This document shows positions 35,109 to 43,131 of a DNA stretch of 64,000 nt, one piece after another; positions within the stretch are counted from its first letter, which is position 1, and each line of letters opens with the position of its first letter. Source of the DNA: Aestuarierythrobacter sp037968495. Its GTDB lineage: Bacteria; Pseudomonadota; Alphaproteobacteria; Sphingomonadales; Sphingomonadaceae. The DNA is taken from the NCBI GenBank assembly GCA_037968495.1, contig JBBKVP010000067.1, forward strand, positions 124,001-188,000, given 5' to 3'. The notes below the pieces were generated by a model that was given only the letters and a program-made list of their open reading frames with translations, had not been told where the DNA came from and ran no database searches. The translations under genes and the position numbers were made by a program.

Positions 35109-36674
35109 TCAACCCTTGGCGGAAAGCTCTCTGATTTTATGATCCAAAGTATGCAGGATTTTCTTGCGCATATCCTTAGGAATATCTTTGTCATTGGCGA
35201 TTTCTTTGCGCGCCTCTTTCAAGCCGGCAAGCGCATGGCCTGTAATCTCGCTGGTGCAAAGGACCTGAACTTCCTTTGAGGCCTCATCGACAAATGCACT
35301 GCCGCCACGGCTGTCACATTTGACTTTGACCATGGCCGCTTCTTTGCCTGCATCTTTCAGGCGCAGAACTGCAATTTCGCGTTGGACTTCGGCTTCTATC
35401 TTCGCGACGTCGACTTCCTTCATGGCCTCGCGCGCTTCGGCCATGACTTCTTCCATTTCTTCTTTGCTCATCTCGGCCTTGTTGATGGCGATGAACTTAC
35501 GAACTTCACGCTTCTTGCCGTCCTCGTCTTCCATCACCCAAGTACTGACATGGCGCTCGGTGCCGTCTTCATCGACGCTGACATCTTCGGTCACCTGCTG
35601 CGGAGCTTCGGGTTCTTCAGGAGGCAGAGGCCCTGACAGATTGACCGGAGCAACCATCGCAGCAGGAGCAGCAGGCGCAGCCGGGGCTTCTGGCGGCGCA
35701 GGTGGCACGGGTACTTCGGCGTAGCTGATCGAAGCCGTCAACGGTAACGCGAGGGCAGCCCCGCCCAGCAAAATGCGGCTGGTAATACGACGGCGGCGAG
35801 ACGTGTTATTCATGTTCAAGCTCCTCAAACGGTGGATTATGGATTTTTCGCCAAGCACGGGGCACGCCATAGGAGCGGCCAATGCGAGATGGGGGCCAGC
35901 AGCAAAGCTGGCGATGACTTGGCCGTAATCGGCGCGTTCTTCTGCCGGGCGTCCGGCCATTACCCGCGCATCGCAGGCTGCCTCCTGATCGCGACGCATC
36001 GCGCGCCAGCCTGCCCAGGCAATTGGATTAAACCAGTGCATCGCAAGCAGCAGCTGTGCGGCAAAGTTCGCGTGAATATCGCCGCCGCGGTGGTGCGCGA
36101 TTTCATGCGCCAGCGCCAGATCACGCGCCTTGCAGTCACCCAGATGCATAAACCGGGACGGCAAAGCGACGACGCGGTCACGTATACCGAACGCCACTGG
36201 AGCAGGCACTTCTGGTGTTTCGACAAAGCGGATATTGCCCTCTGCACCGACTGGCACAGCACCTTCGAGCAGCATCGCGCGCATCTGGCGGTATTGGACG
36301 ATCCGCCACACGAGGAATGATGCCGCCACCGCTAGCCAGACGGCAACAACCACGCCGGTCCAGTCGAACGGGACCGCTGCTGGCTGTGCCGCCGTCGTTT
36401 CAGTCAGGAAAGCGGCAAGTTCGGCGTCACTTGCCCCGGTTCCTGCCAATGGTGCAGCAGCAGGCTCGGCAGCCGGCGCCATTGCTGCCGGCAAAGTAAT
36501 AGGCGGCAAGATCAGGCGCAGAAAAGGCAACAACCATAGGGCGTAGGCCGCTTGCGCACCGAAAACTCTTGATACCGGCCGACGAAGAACCAGCACTAGG
36601 GCAATCAGCACACCCGTCCAAATCAATGTATCCGCCAGCCATGCGGCTGTCTCACTGGTTACGAGCGCGCTCAT
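35109..36674 (-). CDS. M56-family (BlaR1/MecR1-like) membrane metallopeptidase with a non-penicillin-binding C-terminal domain
   Basis: The 521-residue protein has membrane helices near residues 17-30, 44-60 and 108-126, then the zinc-peptidase motif H190-E-I-A-H194 with a later RDQEAACDARV segment. A further helix lies at about 301-319. In BlaR1 this helix precedes a penicillin-binding sensor with SxxK. Here it is followed by a Pro/Ala-rich linker (321-360), an acidic segment, a charged coiled-coil-like helix (400-450) and two cysteines (about C453, C473). No SxxK sensor is present, so the inducing signal is unlikely to be a beta-lactam. It overlaps the blaI gene by four bases and would cleave that repressor on signalling. 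Confidence 0.85.
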   Translation of the reverse strand: MSALVTSETAAWLADTLIWTGVLIALVLVLRRPVSRVFGAQAAYALWLLPFLRLILPPITLPAAMAPAAEPAAAPLAGTGASDAELAAFLTETTAAQPAAVPFDWTGVVVAVWLAVAASFLVWRIVQYRQMRAMLLEGAVPVGAEGNIRFVETPEVPAPVAFGIRDRVVALPSRFMHLGDCKARDLALAHEIAHHRGGDIHANFAAQLLLAMHWFNPIAWAGWRAMRRDQEAACDARVMAGRPAEERADYGQVIASFAAGPHLALAAPMACPVLGEKSIIHRLRSLNMNNTSRRRRITSRILLGGAALALPLTASISYAEVPVPPAPPEAPAAPAAPAAMVAPVNLSGPLPPEEPEAPQQVTEDVSVDEDGTERHVSTWVMEDEDGKKREVRKFIAINKAEMSKEEMEEVMAEAREAMKEVDVAKIEAEVQREIAVLRLKDAGKEAAMVKVKCDSRGGSAFVDEASKEVQVLCTSEITGHALAGLKEARKEIANDKDIPKDMRKKILHTLDHKIRELSAKG

Positions 36675-37081
36675 TTTCGCAGCTCCTTCAGCAAAGTCTC
36701 GATTTCGGCGAGATCGGCGTCGGTTAGCGCTTCTTGTTCGGCAAGATTTGCGAACAGAGGTGCGGCGCGGCCACCAAACAGGCGGTCGACCAAGCGGCGG
36801 GATTCGCCTCCGAGATAATCTGTGCGGGCCAGAACCGGACGATACAGGAAGCGACGGCCATCAGGCTCGGTCGCAATCGCTTGCTTCGTCACAAGGCGCG
36901 ATAGCAGGGTTTTTACGGTAGCGAGCGACCAGTCACGTTGCTGGCAAACTTCTGCGCACACTTCGGAAGCTGTCAGCGGGCTGCGTATCCACAGCGCCTC
37001 CATCACAGCATATTCGGCCTCGCTAATGCGTTCGGGTTTGCCGTCCGCGCCAGAATCTCGGGCCTTTGCACCTTCCGTCAT
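36671..37081 (-). CDS. blaI: BlaI/MecI/CopY-family transcriptional repressor
   Basis: The 136-residue winged-helix repressor has ISEAEYAVMEALWIRSPLTA at the N-terminus, the recognition helix region SLATVKTLLSRLVTKQAI, and the wing ATEPDGRRFLYRPVL. A C-terminal dimerisation helix follows. Such repressors are inactivated when the partner M56 peptidase is triggered. The start ATG at 37081 has a GAGG site five bases away. Two operator-like repeats lie just upstream, so autoregulation is likely. Confidence 0.92.
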   Translation of the reverse strand: MTEGAKARDSGADGKPERISEAEYAVMEALWIRSPLTASEVCAEVCQQRDWSLATVKTLLSRLVTKQAIATEPDGRRFLYRPVLARTDYLGGESRRLVDRLFGGRAAPLFANLAEQEALTDADLAEIETLLKELRK

Positions 37082-37102
37082 AATGACCTCTTGAGTTGTC
37101 GT

Positions 37103-37114
37103 TTACGTCTGTAG
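37103..37114. promoter_or_regulatory. Predicted BlaI operator, proximal copy
   Basis: The sequence TTACGTCTGTAG is an 11-of-12 match to the perfect palindrome at 37124 and has the TTAC-N4-GTAR form, resembling the TAC/GTA half-sites of MecI/BlaI/CopY operators. It covers the predicted -10 element of the blaI promoter. It starts exactly 21 bases, two helical turns, from the other copy. Confidence 0.6.
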
Positions 37115-37136
37115 GCGGAACGATTACGTTTGTAAA
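37108..37136 (-). promoter_or_regulatory. Predicted blaI-M56 promoter
   Basis: On the minus strand a -35 box TTTACA (37136-37131) is separated by 17 bases from a -10-like TACAGA (37113-37108), about 27 bases before the blaI start codon. Each box overlaps one of the two operator copies, as expected for a self-repressed promoter. The consensus match is moderate. Confidence 0.5.
37124..37135. promoter_or_regulatory. Predicted BlaI operator, distal copy
   Basis: TTACGTTTGTAA holds a perfect inverted repeat, TTAC and GTAA around four bases. It overlaps the predicted -35 box. With the copy at 37103 it forms a tandem operator in the gap between blaI and the divergent cyclophilin gene, so the latter could be affected too. 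Confidence 0.65.
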
Positions 37137-37204
37137 CATTAAGCCTGGATGAATGATTTATCACCCGTCTGGCCTAACGACAAAAATCGCGGCATCATGC
37201 CGCC

Positions 37205-37852
37205 ATGATCAAGAGCATTATCCTCGCCGCCGTCGTCGCCTTCAGCCCCGCAGCAATCGCTCAAGGAACCGCTGGTGAAGTACCGCCTGAACCCGCGACG
37301 GTTCCTGAGACAACCGAGGTCGTTCTGGAAACCACCTTGGGCGAGATAACAATATCCCTCGAAACCGAGCGTGCACCTATCACGGCAGCAAACTTCCTGA
37401 AATATGTCGATGAAGGCCGCTTCGACGGGATCGTATTTTACCGCGCCATGCAGCTTGATTGGGGCGAACAGCCCAACGGACTGGTTCAGGCAGGAGCGCA
37501 ATATGATCCAAAGCGCGTGTTACCGCCCGTCGCGCACGAGAGGACCACTGAAACTGGCGTCCTGCACCTGCGCGGCGCCCTATCCATGGCGCGCAACGAG
37601 CCGGGCACGGCAACAGGCGATTTCTCGATCATGCTGCAAGACCAGCCCGGCATGAATGCCGACCCAGAAAACTCCGATCCCAACTGGCAAGAAGGCTACG
37701 CCGCCTTCGGTTATGTGACGGCAGGTATGGAAATAGTCGAAGCTATCCACGCCGCCCCGACCGATCCTGACAAAGGCGAAGGCTGGATGAAAGGCCAGAT
37801 GCTGACCGAGCCGGTGGTTATCGTGAAAGCGAGGCGGATGGCAGGCGAGTAG
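37205..37852 (+). CDS. Exported cyclophilin-type peptidyl-prolyl isomerase
   Basis: The 215-residue protein has a signal peptide (MIKSIILAAVVAFSPAAIAQ), a short proline-rich spacer, and a cyclophilin domain. The domain begins with VVLETTLGEITISLETERAP and continues TAANFLKYVDEGRFDGIVFYR, GALSMARNEPGTATGDFSIM and FGYVTAGMEIVEAI. It would assist folding of exported proteins in the periplasm. It is transcribed away from blaI and is followed 80 bases later by the four-repeat membrane protein gene. Confidence 0.92.
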   Translation: MIKSIILAAVVAFSPAAIAQGTAGEVPPEPATVPETTEVVLETTLGEITISLETERAPITAANFLKYVDEGRFDGIVFYRAMQLDWGEQPNGLVQAGAQYDPKRVLPPVAHERTTETGVLHLRGALSMARNEPGTATGDFSIMLQDQPGMNADPENSDPNWQEGYAAFGYVTAGMEIVEAIHAAPTDPDKGEGWMKGQMLTEPVVIVKARRMAGE

Positions 37853-37932
37853 CTGCTCGCCCCTTATCGTTCAATCGCCGTTCAGGAAAATCGGCGCTTA
37901 GGCTCGCTCCCCACAATGGCGCGAGTTCCACC

Positions 37933-38691
37933 ATGGATACGTTTGAGCGTGATGCACTAAGCAAGGTCCCCGCGATTACGCTGGGCTTCTGGATTATCAA
38001 AATTCTGGCCACAACCTTCGGCGAAACCGCCGGAGACACCGTCAGCATGTCCATGAATTTGGGCTATCTGACTGGCACGGCAATTTTCGCCTCGATATTG
38101 GCGTTGATGGTCTACCTGCAAATCAAGGCGCGGCAATTCCATCCGTTTCTCTATTGGACCACGATCATCGCGTCGACCACAGCAGGTACAACGCTAGCCG
38201 ATTTTGCCACCCGCTCGCTGGGCATTGGCTATCCCGGCGGTTCACTGCTGTTGCTCGCTCTGGTGCTCGGTTCGCTGTGGCTCTGGTTTAACCGCATGGG
38301 CAGCATATCCGTCGCAACCGTCCATGAACCACGCGCCGAGGTCTTTTACTGGATAACGATCACTTTCTCGCAGACGCTCGGTACGGCACTTGGTGACTGG
38401 CTGGCTGACGGGCAACTTGGCTATCTCGGCGCTGCGGCCGTGTTCGGTGCAGCGCTGGCCGTGACCGCCCTGCTCTATTACCGCAGCACAGTGAGCCATG
38501 TGGCGCTGTTCTGGGCCGCCTTCATCCTGACCCGCCCGCTGGGCGCAACGGTAGGCGATTTTCTCGACAAGCCGCTGGATAAGGGCGGCCTCGACTTCAG
38601 CCGGCCGCTCGCATCAGCGGTGCTGATCGTAGCGATAGTGGCACTGATCTACTTTGTGCCACAGCGGGCTGGAAGGCGTGCAGCCTTATAG
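37933..38691 (+). CDS. COG4705-type membrane protein with four internal repeats
   Basis: The 252-residue protein is almost entirely membrane helices and contains four related units. Each has a helix that ends in a Gly-x-Thr/Ala...Asp turn: FGETAGDTVSMSMNLGY (29-45), AGTTLADFATRSLGIGY (84-100), LGTALGDWLADGQLGY (149-164) and LGATVGDFLDKPLDKGGL (203-220). Each is preceded by a W-containing helix start (FWIIK, LYWTT, FYWIT, LFWAA). The repeated acidic residue in a membrane setting suggests ion transport, but the function is not established. The start at 37933 opens with MDTFERDALSKVP. Confidence 0.8.
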   Translation: MDTFERDALSKVPAITLGFWIIKILATTFGETAGDTVSMSMNLGYLTGTAIFASILALMVYLQIKARQFHPFLYWTTIIASTTAGTTLADFATRSLGIGYPGGSLLLLALVLGSLWLWFNRMGSISVATVHEPRAEVFYWITITFSQTLGTALGDWLADGQLGYLGAAAVFGAALAVTALLYYRSTVSHVALFWAAFILTRPLGATVGDFLDKPLDKGGLDFSRPLASAVLIVAIVALIYFVPQRAGRRAAL

Positions 38692-38697
38692 TACAAG

Positions 38698-38721
38698 GGG
38701 GCCGGATTTCCGTCCGGCCCC
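38698..38721. terminator. Hairpin between convergent genes
   Basis: A nine-base inverted repeat, GGGGCCGGA at 38698-38706 and TCCGGCCCC at 38713-38721, has a six-base loop. It sits between the convergent ends of the four-repeat membrane protein gene and sdhA. There is no T-run on either side, so it may act as a bidirectional transcript end or as a stabilising hairpin rather than a classical terminator. Confidence 0.55.
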
Positions 38722-38745
38722 TCGTCATGCTGGCGTTAGTTTAGC

Positions 38746-40569
38746 TCAATAAACCCGCTTCTTCGGTTTGATATACTCCGCGTCATCTGTGAGCGTGTAT
38801 TCGTGGACCGGGCGGTAATCGATTTTCATCTTGCCGCCGTTTCCGCCCCAGCCTTCGAACCAGGCTGCGGTGTGCTTCATCCACTTCTTGTCGTCGCGAT
38901 CTGGGAAGTCTTCGTGTGAATGCGCGCCGCGGCTTTCCTTTCGGTTTTCCGCGCTCGCCATAGTCACGCTGGCCTGCGCCATCAGATTGTCGAGTTCGAG
39001 CGTTTCGATCAAATCAGAGTTCCAGATCAGCGAGCGGTCGGACACATGAATGTCTTCCATACGCTTGTTGGTCTTGGCCATCATCTCGACGCCTTCGGAC
39101 AGCAGCTTGCTGTCACGGAACACGGCAGCGTGTTTCTGCATCGTCTTCTGCATTTCGCCGCGAATTGCGGCTGTCGGCGAACCGCCCTGAGCGTGGCGGA
39201 AATGGTCGACACGGGCGAGTGCCATGTCGGCGCTGTCTGCAGGCAGGCTTTCATGCGCCGTGCCGGGCTTGATCAGTTCGGTCAGGCGGTGACCGGTTGC
39301 GCGGCCAAACACCACGAGATCGATCAGCGAGTTTGAACCGAGGCGGTTTGCGCCATGAACCGACACACAGGCCGCTTCACCAACAGCGAAAAGACCGGGG
39401 ACCACGGTATCGGCATTGCCATCAGCGCCAATCGTCACAACTTCGCCATGATAATTACAGGGGATGCCGCCCATATTGTAGTGGACGGTTGGTGTAACCG
39501 GCAGCGGCTGACGCGTCAGATCGACACCAGCGAAAATCTTCCCGCTTTCGGTGATACCCGGCAGGCGTTCGGCCAGCACTTCGGGTGCAATATGGTCGAG
39601 GTGCAGGAAGATGTGGTCGCCATCCGGCCCAACGCCGCGCCCTTCGCGCATTTCCAGCGCCATCGACCTTGATACGACATCGCGTGATGCGAGATCCTTC
39701 GCCGACGGGGCATAGCGTTCCATAAAGCGCTCGCCTTCGGAGTTAGTCAGATAACCACCCTCCCCGCGTGCGCCTTCGGTAATCAGCACGCCAGCGCCGT
39801 AAATTCCGGTTGGGTGAAACTGGATGAACTCCATATCCTGTAATGGCAGACCAGCGCGCAGCACCATGCCGCCGCCGTCACCCGTGCAAGTGTGTGCTGA
39901 CGTCGCGGTGTAATAGCAGCGGCCATAACCGCCGGTTGCGAGTACGACCGAATGACCGCGGAAACGGTGGATCGAACCATCGTCCATGCAGAGCGCAATC
40001 ACGCCGACGCATTTGCCGTCCTTCATGATCAGATCGATCGCGAAGTATTCAATGAAAAAGTCCGCGTCATACTTCAGGCTCTGCTGATACAGCGCGTGGA
40101 GCATCGCATGGCCGGTACGGTCGGCGGCGGCGCAAGTGCGCTGCACAGGAGGGCCCTCGCCCATATTTTGCATGTGCCCGCCGAAAGGGCGCTGGTAGAT
40201 CGTGCCATCATCGTTACGCGAAAACGGAACGCCGGCATGTTCGAGCTCATAAACCGCCTGAGGAGCCTCGCGGACGAGATATTCAATCGCATCCTGGTCG
40301 CCCAGCCAATCGGCACCCTTCACGGTGTCATACATATGCCATGACCAGTGGTCCGGCGTATTGTTACCAAGCGAGGCCGCAATGCCGCCCTGCGCCGCAA
40401 CAGTGTGCGAGCGCGTGGGGAATACTTTGGAGATACAGGCCGTACGTAGGCCGCTTTCCGCCGCACCCATTGTAGCGCGCAGGCCTGAACCGCCGGCACC
40501 CACGACGATCACGTCATAAGTATGGTCGACAATCTTGTAGGCAGGTTGTGTGTTGTCACTGGTGGACAT
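38746..40569 (-). CDS. sdhA: Succinate dehydrogenase flavoprotein subunit
   Basis: SdhA carries covalently bound FAD and oxidises succinate to fumarate in the TCA cycle and complex II. The 607-residue protein has VIVVGAGGSGLRATMG near the N-terminus and the FAD-attachment histidine in RSHTVAAQGGIAASLGN. HPTGIYGAGVLITEGARGEGG and the C-terminal RGAHSHEDFPDRDD follow. The start at 40569 (MSTSDNTQPAYK) lies one base after the sdhD stop. The gene normally found next, sdhB, is absent: 54 bases downstream a convergent gene ends. Confidence 0.96.
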   Translation of the reverse strand: MSTSDNTQPAYKIVDHTYDVIVVGAGGSGLRATMGAAESGLRTACISKVFPTRSHTVAAQGGIAASLGNNTPDHWSWHMYDTVKGADWLGDQDAIEYLVREAPQAVYELEHAGVPFSRNDDGTIYQRPFGGHMQNMGEGPPVQRTCAAADRTGHAMLHALYQQSLKYDADFFIEYFAIDLIMKDGKCVGVIALCMDDGSIHRFRGHSVVLATGGYGRCYYTATSAHTCTGDGGGMVLRAGLPLQDMEFIQFHPTGIYGAGVLITEGARGEGGYLTNSEGERFMERYAPSAKDLASRDVVSRSMALEMREGRGVGPDGDHIFLHLDHIAPEVLAERLPGITESGKIFAGVDLTRQPLPVTPTVHYNMGGIPCNYHGEVVTIGADGNADTVVPGLFAVGEAACVSVHGANRLGSNSLIDLVVFGRATGHRLTELIKPGTAHESLPADSADMALARVDHFRHAQGGSPTAAIRGEMQKTMQKHAAVFRDSKLLSEGVEMMAKTNKRMEDIHVSDRSLIWNSDLIETLELDNLMAQASVTMASAENRKESRGAHSHEDFPDRDDKKWMKHTAAWFEGWGGNGGKMKIDYRPVHEYTLTDDAEYIKPKKRVY

Positions 40570-40570
40570 T

Positions 40571-40954
40571 TCAGGCGCCTCCAAGCGCAAGACGGATAAT
40601 GCAGAAAACGCCGAATGCTGCGCCGCCAAGCGCGGCAAAGTTCAGCAATGTGAGCAGGGCAAACTTATTGCCCGATGTGTGGATGTAATCTTCCATCAAC
40701 ACCTGCAGGCCAAGCCGTGCGTGCCAGAATGTGGAGATGATCAGCAGCGTCAGTGCCGTGGCCGAGATAGGCTCCGCAATCCACTTGCTGACAGTGCCAT
40801 AGGACATGTCCTTCATCAGCAGCAGCGAGACAACGAACCACAACGCCAGCACCAGATTGCCGACCGCAGTAAAGCGCTGGATCAGCCAGTGGTGCGCGCC
40901 TGTGCGGGCCGAGCCGAGGCCGCGAACGCGGCCGATGGATGTTCCGTTACCCAT
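40571..40954 (-). CDS. sdhD: Succinate dehydrogenase membrane anchor subunit
   Basis: This 127-residue hydrophobic subunit helps anchor complex II and forms part of the heme b and ubiquinone sites. It has three membrane helices (about 28-47, 58-80, 96-119), WLIQRFTAVGN near the first, and HARLGLQVLMEDYIH, which supplies the heme histidine and the Asp-Tyr quinone-site pair. It lies between sdhC (nine bases upstream) and sdhA (one base downstream). Confidence 0.92.
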   Translation of the reverse strand: MGNGTSIGRVRGLGSARTGAHHWLIQRFTAVGNLVLALWFVVSLLLMKDMSYGTVSKWIAEPISATALTLLIISTFWHARLGLQVLMEDYIHTSGNKFALLTLLNFAALGGAAFGVFCIIRLALGGA

Positions 40955-40963
40955 GTCTAAGTC

Positions 40964-41344
40964 CTAAACCAATAGAGCCAGCGCCCAGAAACCAGCAGTG
41001 AGCAAAATGCCCAAAATCGGCGAGGCGATGGACCACATTTTGTTCGTATTGAGTTCGTAACCGGCGCCAATATCCATGACGAAGTGGCGCAGGCCCGAAA
41101 CGAGGTGATTGAAGAACGACCAGCTAATCCCGACCAACACAACCCAGCCGAACCAAGACGTCATGACACTCATGAACGTATCATAAGCGGCAGGACCAGC
41201 CGCAAGAGCGCCCAGCCACCACAGCAGTAATGGCAGCGCAGCCAACGCCAGAGCATCACCCGATACTCGGTGCAGGATCGAGGTCAGCATATGTGGACCC
41301 CATTTCCAAATCTGCAAATGGGGCGAAAGTGGTCGGTTTGCCAT
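40964..41344 (-). CDS. sdhC: Succinate dehydrogenase cytochrome b556 subunit
   Basis: The 126-residue protein has the SdhC signature RPLSPHLQIWKWGPHMLTSI followed by LHRVSGDAL. Three membrane helices follow, with the heme-ligand region GLRHFVMDIGAGYEL. It is the first gene of the sdhCDA operon. A GGAG ribosome-binding site sits about five bases before the ATG. The promoter should lie in the gap of about 150 bases shared with the divergent SDR gene. Confidence 0.93.
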   Translation of the reverse strand: MANRPLSPHLQIWKWGPHMLTSILHRVSGDALALAALPLLLWWLGALAAGPAAYDTFMSVMTSWFGWVVLVGISWSFFNHLVSGLRHFVMDIGAGYELNTNKMWSIASPILGILLTAGFWALALLV

Positions 41345-41498
41345 CGGGGCTCCAGCTTAAATCCAGGTATTTGAAGTGTCCTTAGCGAATGCGGCGGACG
41401 GTGCAAGCTGGGACATAGTAGGTAGGTGCGCCCTAGTGTGGACAGTATGATGCCATCCCCTGCTTGGCCTGCTCGTTCCGAACGACTATCGCAGCGAA

Positions 41499-42215
41499 AT
41501 GATCCAAAAGACTATTCTCGTCACCGGCAGCAGCCGAGGTATCGGTGCAGCTATCCGCGCCCAGCTAGAGGAGCGCGGCGTCCGCGTAATCGGCCATGCC
41601 AGCAAGGCGTATGATGATGCGACAATCGGCGCAAACCTTACGCATCCACTGGCTCCGCAAGCATTGTGGGACGAGGCGCTGGAGCGCGCAGGCGGAAGAA
41701 TCGATGCGTTGATCAACAATGCCGGGCTGTTTTCCGCCACTGCTCTTGGTTTGTCAGATATTGAGTGGTTGGATGGTTGGGAGGAAACTTTGCGCATCAA
41801 CCTTACTGCCGCAGCCCAGCTTTCGCGTTTTGCTGTCAGGCACTGGTTGGACGGCGAACATGCTGGCCGGCTTGTCCACATCGCTAGCCGTGCAGGCCAC
41901 CGGGGCGACTCGCCTGATCACTGGCACTACGCCGCGGCAAAAGGCGGTCTGCTGGCGATGCACAAAACTATCGCGCGCGCCTACGCGAATAAGGGCGTTC
42001 TCAGCTTTGCCATCGCGCCAGGCTTCGTGGATACATCGATGGCCGATGACTATCTGGCGTCACGCGGCGGAGACGGCTTGCTGGCGGATATCCCGCTAGG
42101 CCGCGTTGCCGAACCAAACGAAATTGCAACGATGGCCACCTTCTGCGCTTTGGACGCGCCTGACAGCATGACCGGAGCGGTGCTGGATGCAAATGGAGCA
42201 AGTTATGTCCGCTAG
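41499..42215 (+). CDS. Short-chain dehydrogenase/reductase
   Basis: This is a classical SDR of 238 residues with TGSSRGIG at about 9-16, INNAGLFSATALG, and a catalytic YAAAK in the stretch HWHYAAAKGGLLA. The C-terminus MTGAVLDANGASYVR is typical of 3-oxoacyl-ACP-reductase-like members. The substrate is unknown. It is the first gene of a tightly packed plus-strand operon, and its 3' end overlaps the metallo-beta-lactamase gene by 11 bases. Confidence 0.88.
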   Translation: MIQKTILVTGSSRGIGAAIRAQLEERGVRVIGHASKAYDDATIGANLTHPLAPQALWDEALERAGGRIDALINNAGLFSATALGLSDIEWLDGWEETLRINLTAAAQLSRFAVRHWLDGEHAGRLVHIASRAGHRGDSPDHWHYAAAKGGLLAMHKTIARAYANKGVLSFAIAPGFVDTSMADDYLASRGGDGLLADIPLGRVAEPNEIATMATFCALDAPDSMTGAVLDANGASYVR

Positions 42216-43131
42216 GTTCGCCCTGCCCCTTATAGTTTCACTGTTTGCGGCAGCCTACGCAGCGCCACCTGTGCCGCAGACGTCGGCTAACCCGATTTCC
42301 GCAATCGGAGTTGGGCCAGACATGGCGACATGGGTAGCATCATGCGAAAAGTTCGACGATTGGGACAAGGACGGTCCGCCATACCGAATTTACGGCGGCA
42401 CCTATTACGTCGGAACCTGCGGCATATCAGCGGTTCTAATCGTCGGCGAAAGCGAACATATTCTCATCGACAGCGGCACGCAGGGCGGCGCTGATGTAGT
42501 GATCAAGAATATCGAAGCGCTCGGTTTCTCTGCCGATCAAATCGGGTTGATCCTGCATAGCCATGAACATTTCGATCACATCGGCGGGATAACGAAAATC
42601 CAGCAGGCGAGCGGAGCAAATATTGCCGCGTCATCTGAAGCAAAGGCCGTAATAGAGTCAGGCAAGGTTTCGCCGGACGACCCCCAAGCAGGGATGATCG
42701 AGGAGTTTCCTGCTGCGACCGTCAGAACGACTGTGGTCAATGGCCAGAAAATCAAATTTGGATTTAACAATCTCACCGCAATCGCGACGCCCGGCCACAC
42801 GCCCGGTGCACTCAGTTGGCAATGGACAGAATGCGAAGGCGGTGACTGCAAAACTATCGTCTATGCCGACAGCATGAGCCCGATTAGCAACGACACCTAC
42901 CGCTTCAGCGACCACCGGCAATATGTCGCCGCATTTCGCGCCGGTATTGCGCGGATCAAGAATGCCAAATGCGACATTTTGCTCACCCCGCACCCGTCAT
43001 CCAGTCAGATGGAAACCCGTTTGGTCGACGGTTCGCTGCTGGTGGATGACACCGCCTGCAAGCGCTATGCAGACTCGGTCCTCAAACGTCTCACGGCACG
43101 CTTGGTTCAAGAGACAGTGAATGCCAAATAG
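42205..43131 (+). CDS. Subclass B3 metallo-beta-lactamase
   Basis: This is a periplasmic zinc hydrolase of 308 residues with a signal peptide (MSARFALPLIVSLFAAAYA). The zinc ligands are all present: H120-E-H122-F-D124-H125, H198 in ATPGHTPGALSW, and H263 in LTPHPSSSQM. The B3 features YYVGTCGISAVLI and FDHIGG are clear. Erythrobacter and other sphingomonads are known to carry chromosomal B3 enzymes, so carbapenem or cephalosporin hydrolysis is plausible but unproven. The start at 42205 is set by a GGAG site six bases away. It overlaps the SDR gene and prmA by 11 bases each. Confidence 0.9.
   Translation: MSARFALPLIVSLFAAAYAAPPVPQTSANPISAIGVGPDMATWVASCEKFDDWDKDGPPYRIYGGTYYVGTCGISAVLIVGESEHILIDSGTQGGADVVIKNIEALGFSADQIGLILHSHEHFDHIGGITKIQQASGANIAASSEAKAVIESGKVSPDDPQAGMIEEFPAATVRTTVVNGQKIKFGFNNLTAIATPGHTPGALSWQWTECEGGDCKTIVYADSMSPISNDTYRFSDHRQYVAAFRAGIARIKNAKCDILLTPHPSSSQMETRLVDGSLLVDDTACKRYADSVLKRLTARLVQETVNAK

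Noticed and set aside
35109..36674. True penicillin-sensing BlaR1
   Set aside because: No SxxK penicillin-binding domain follows the last membrane helix.
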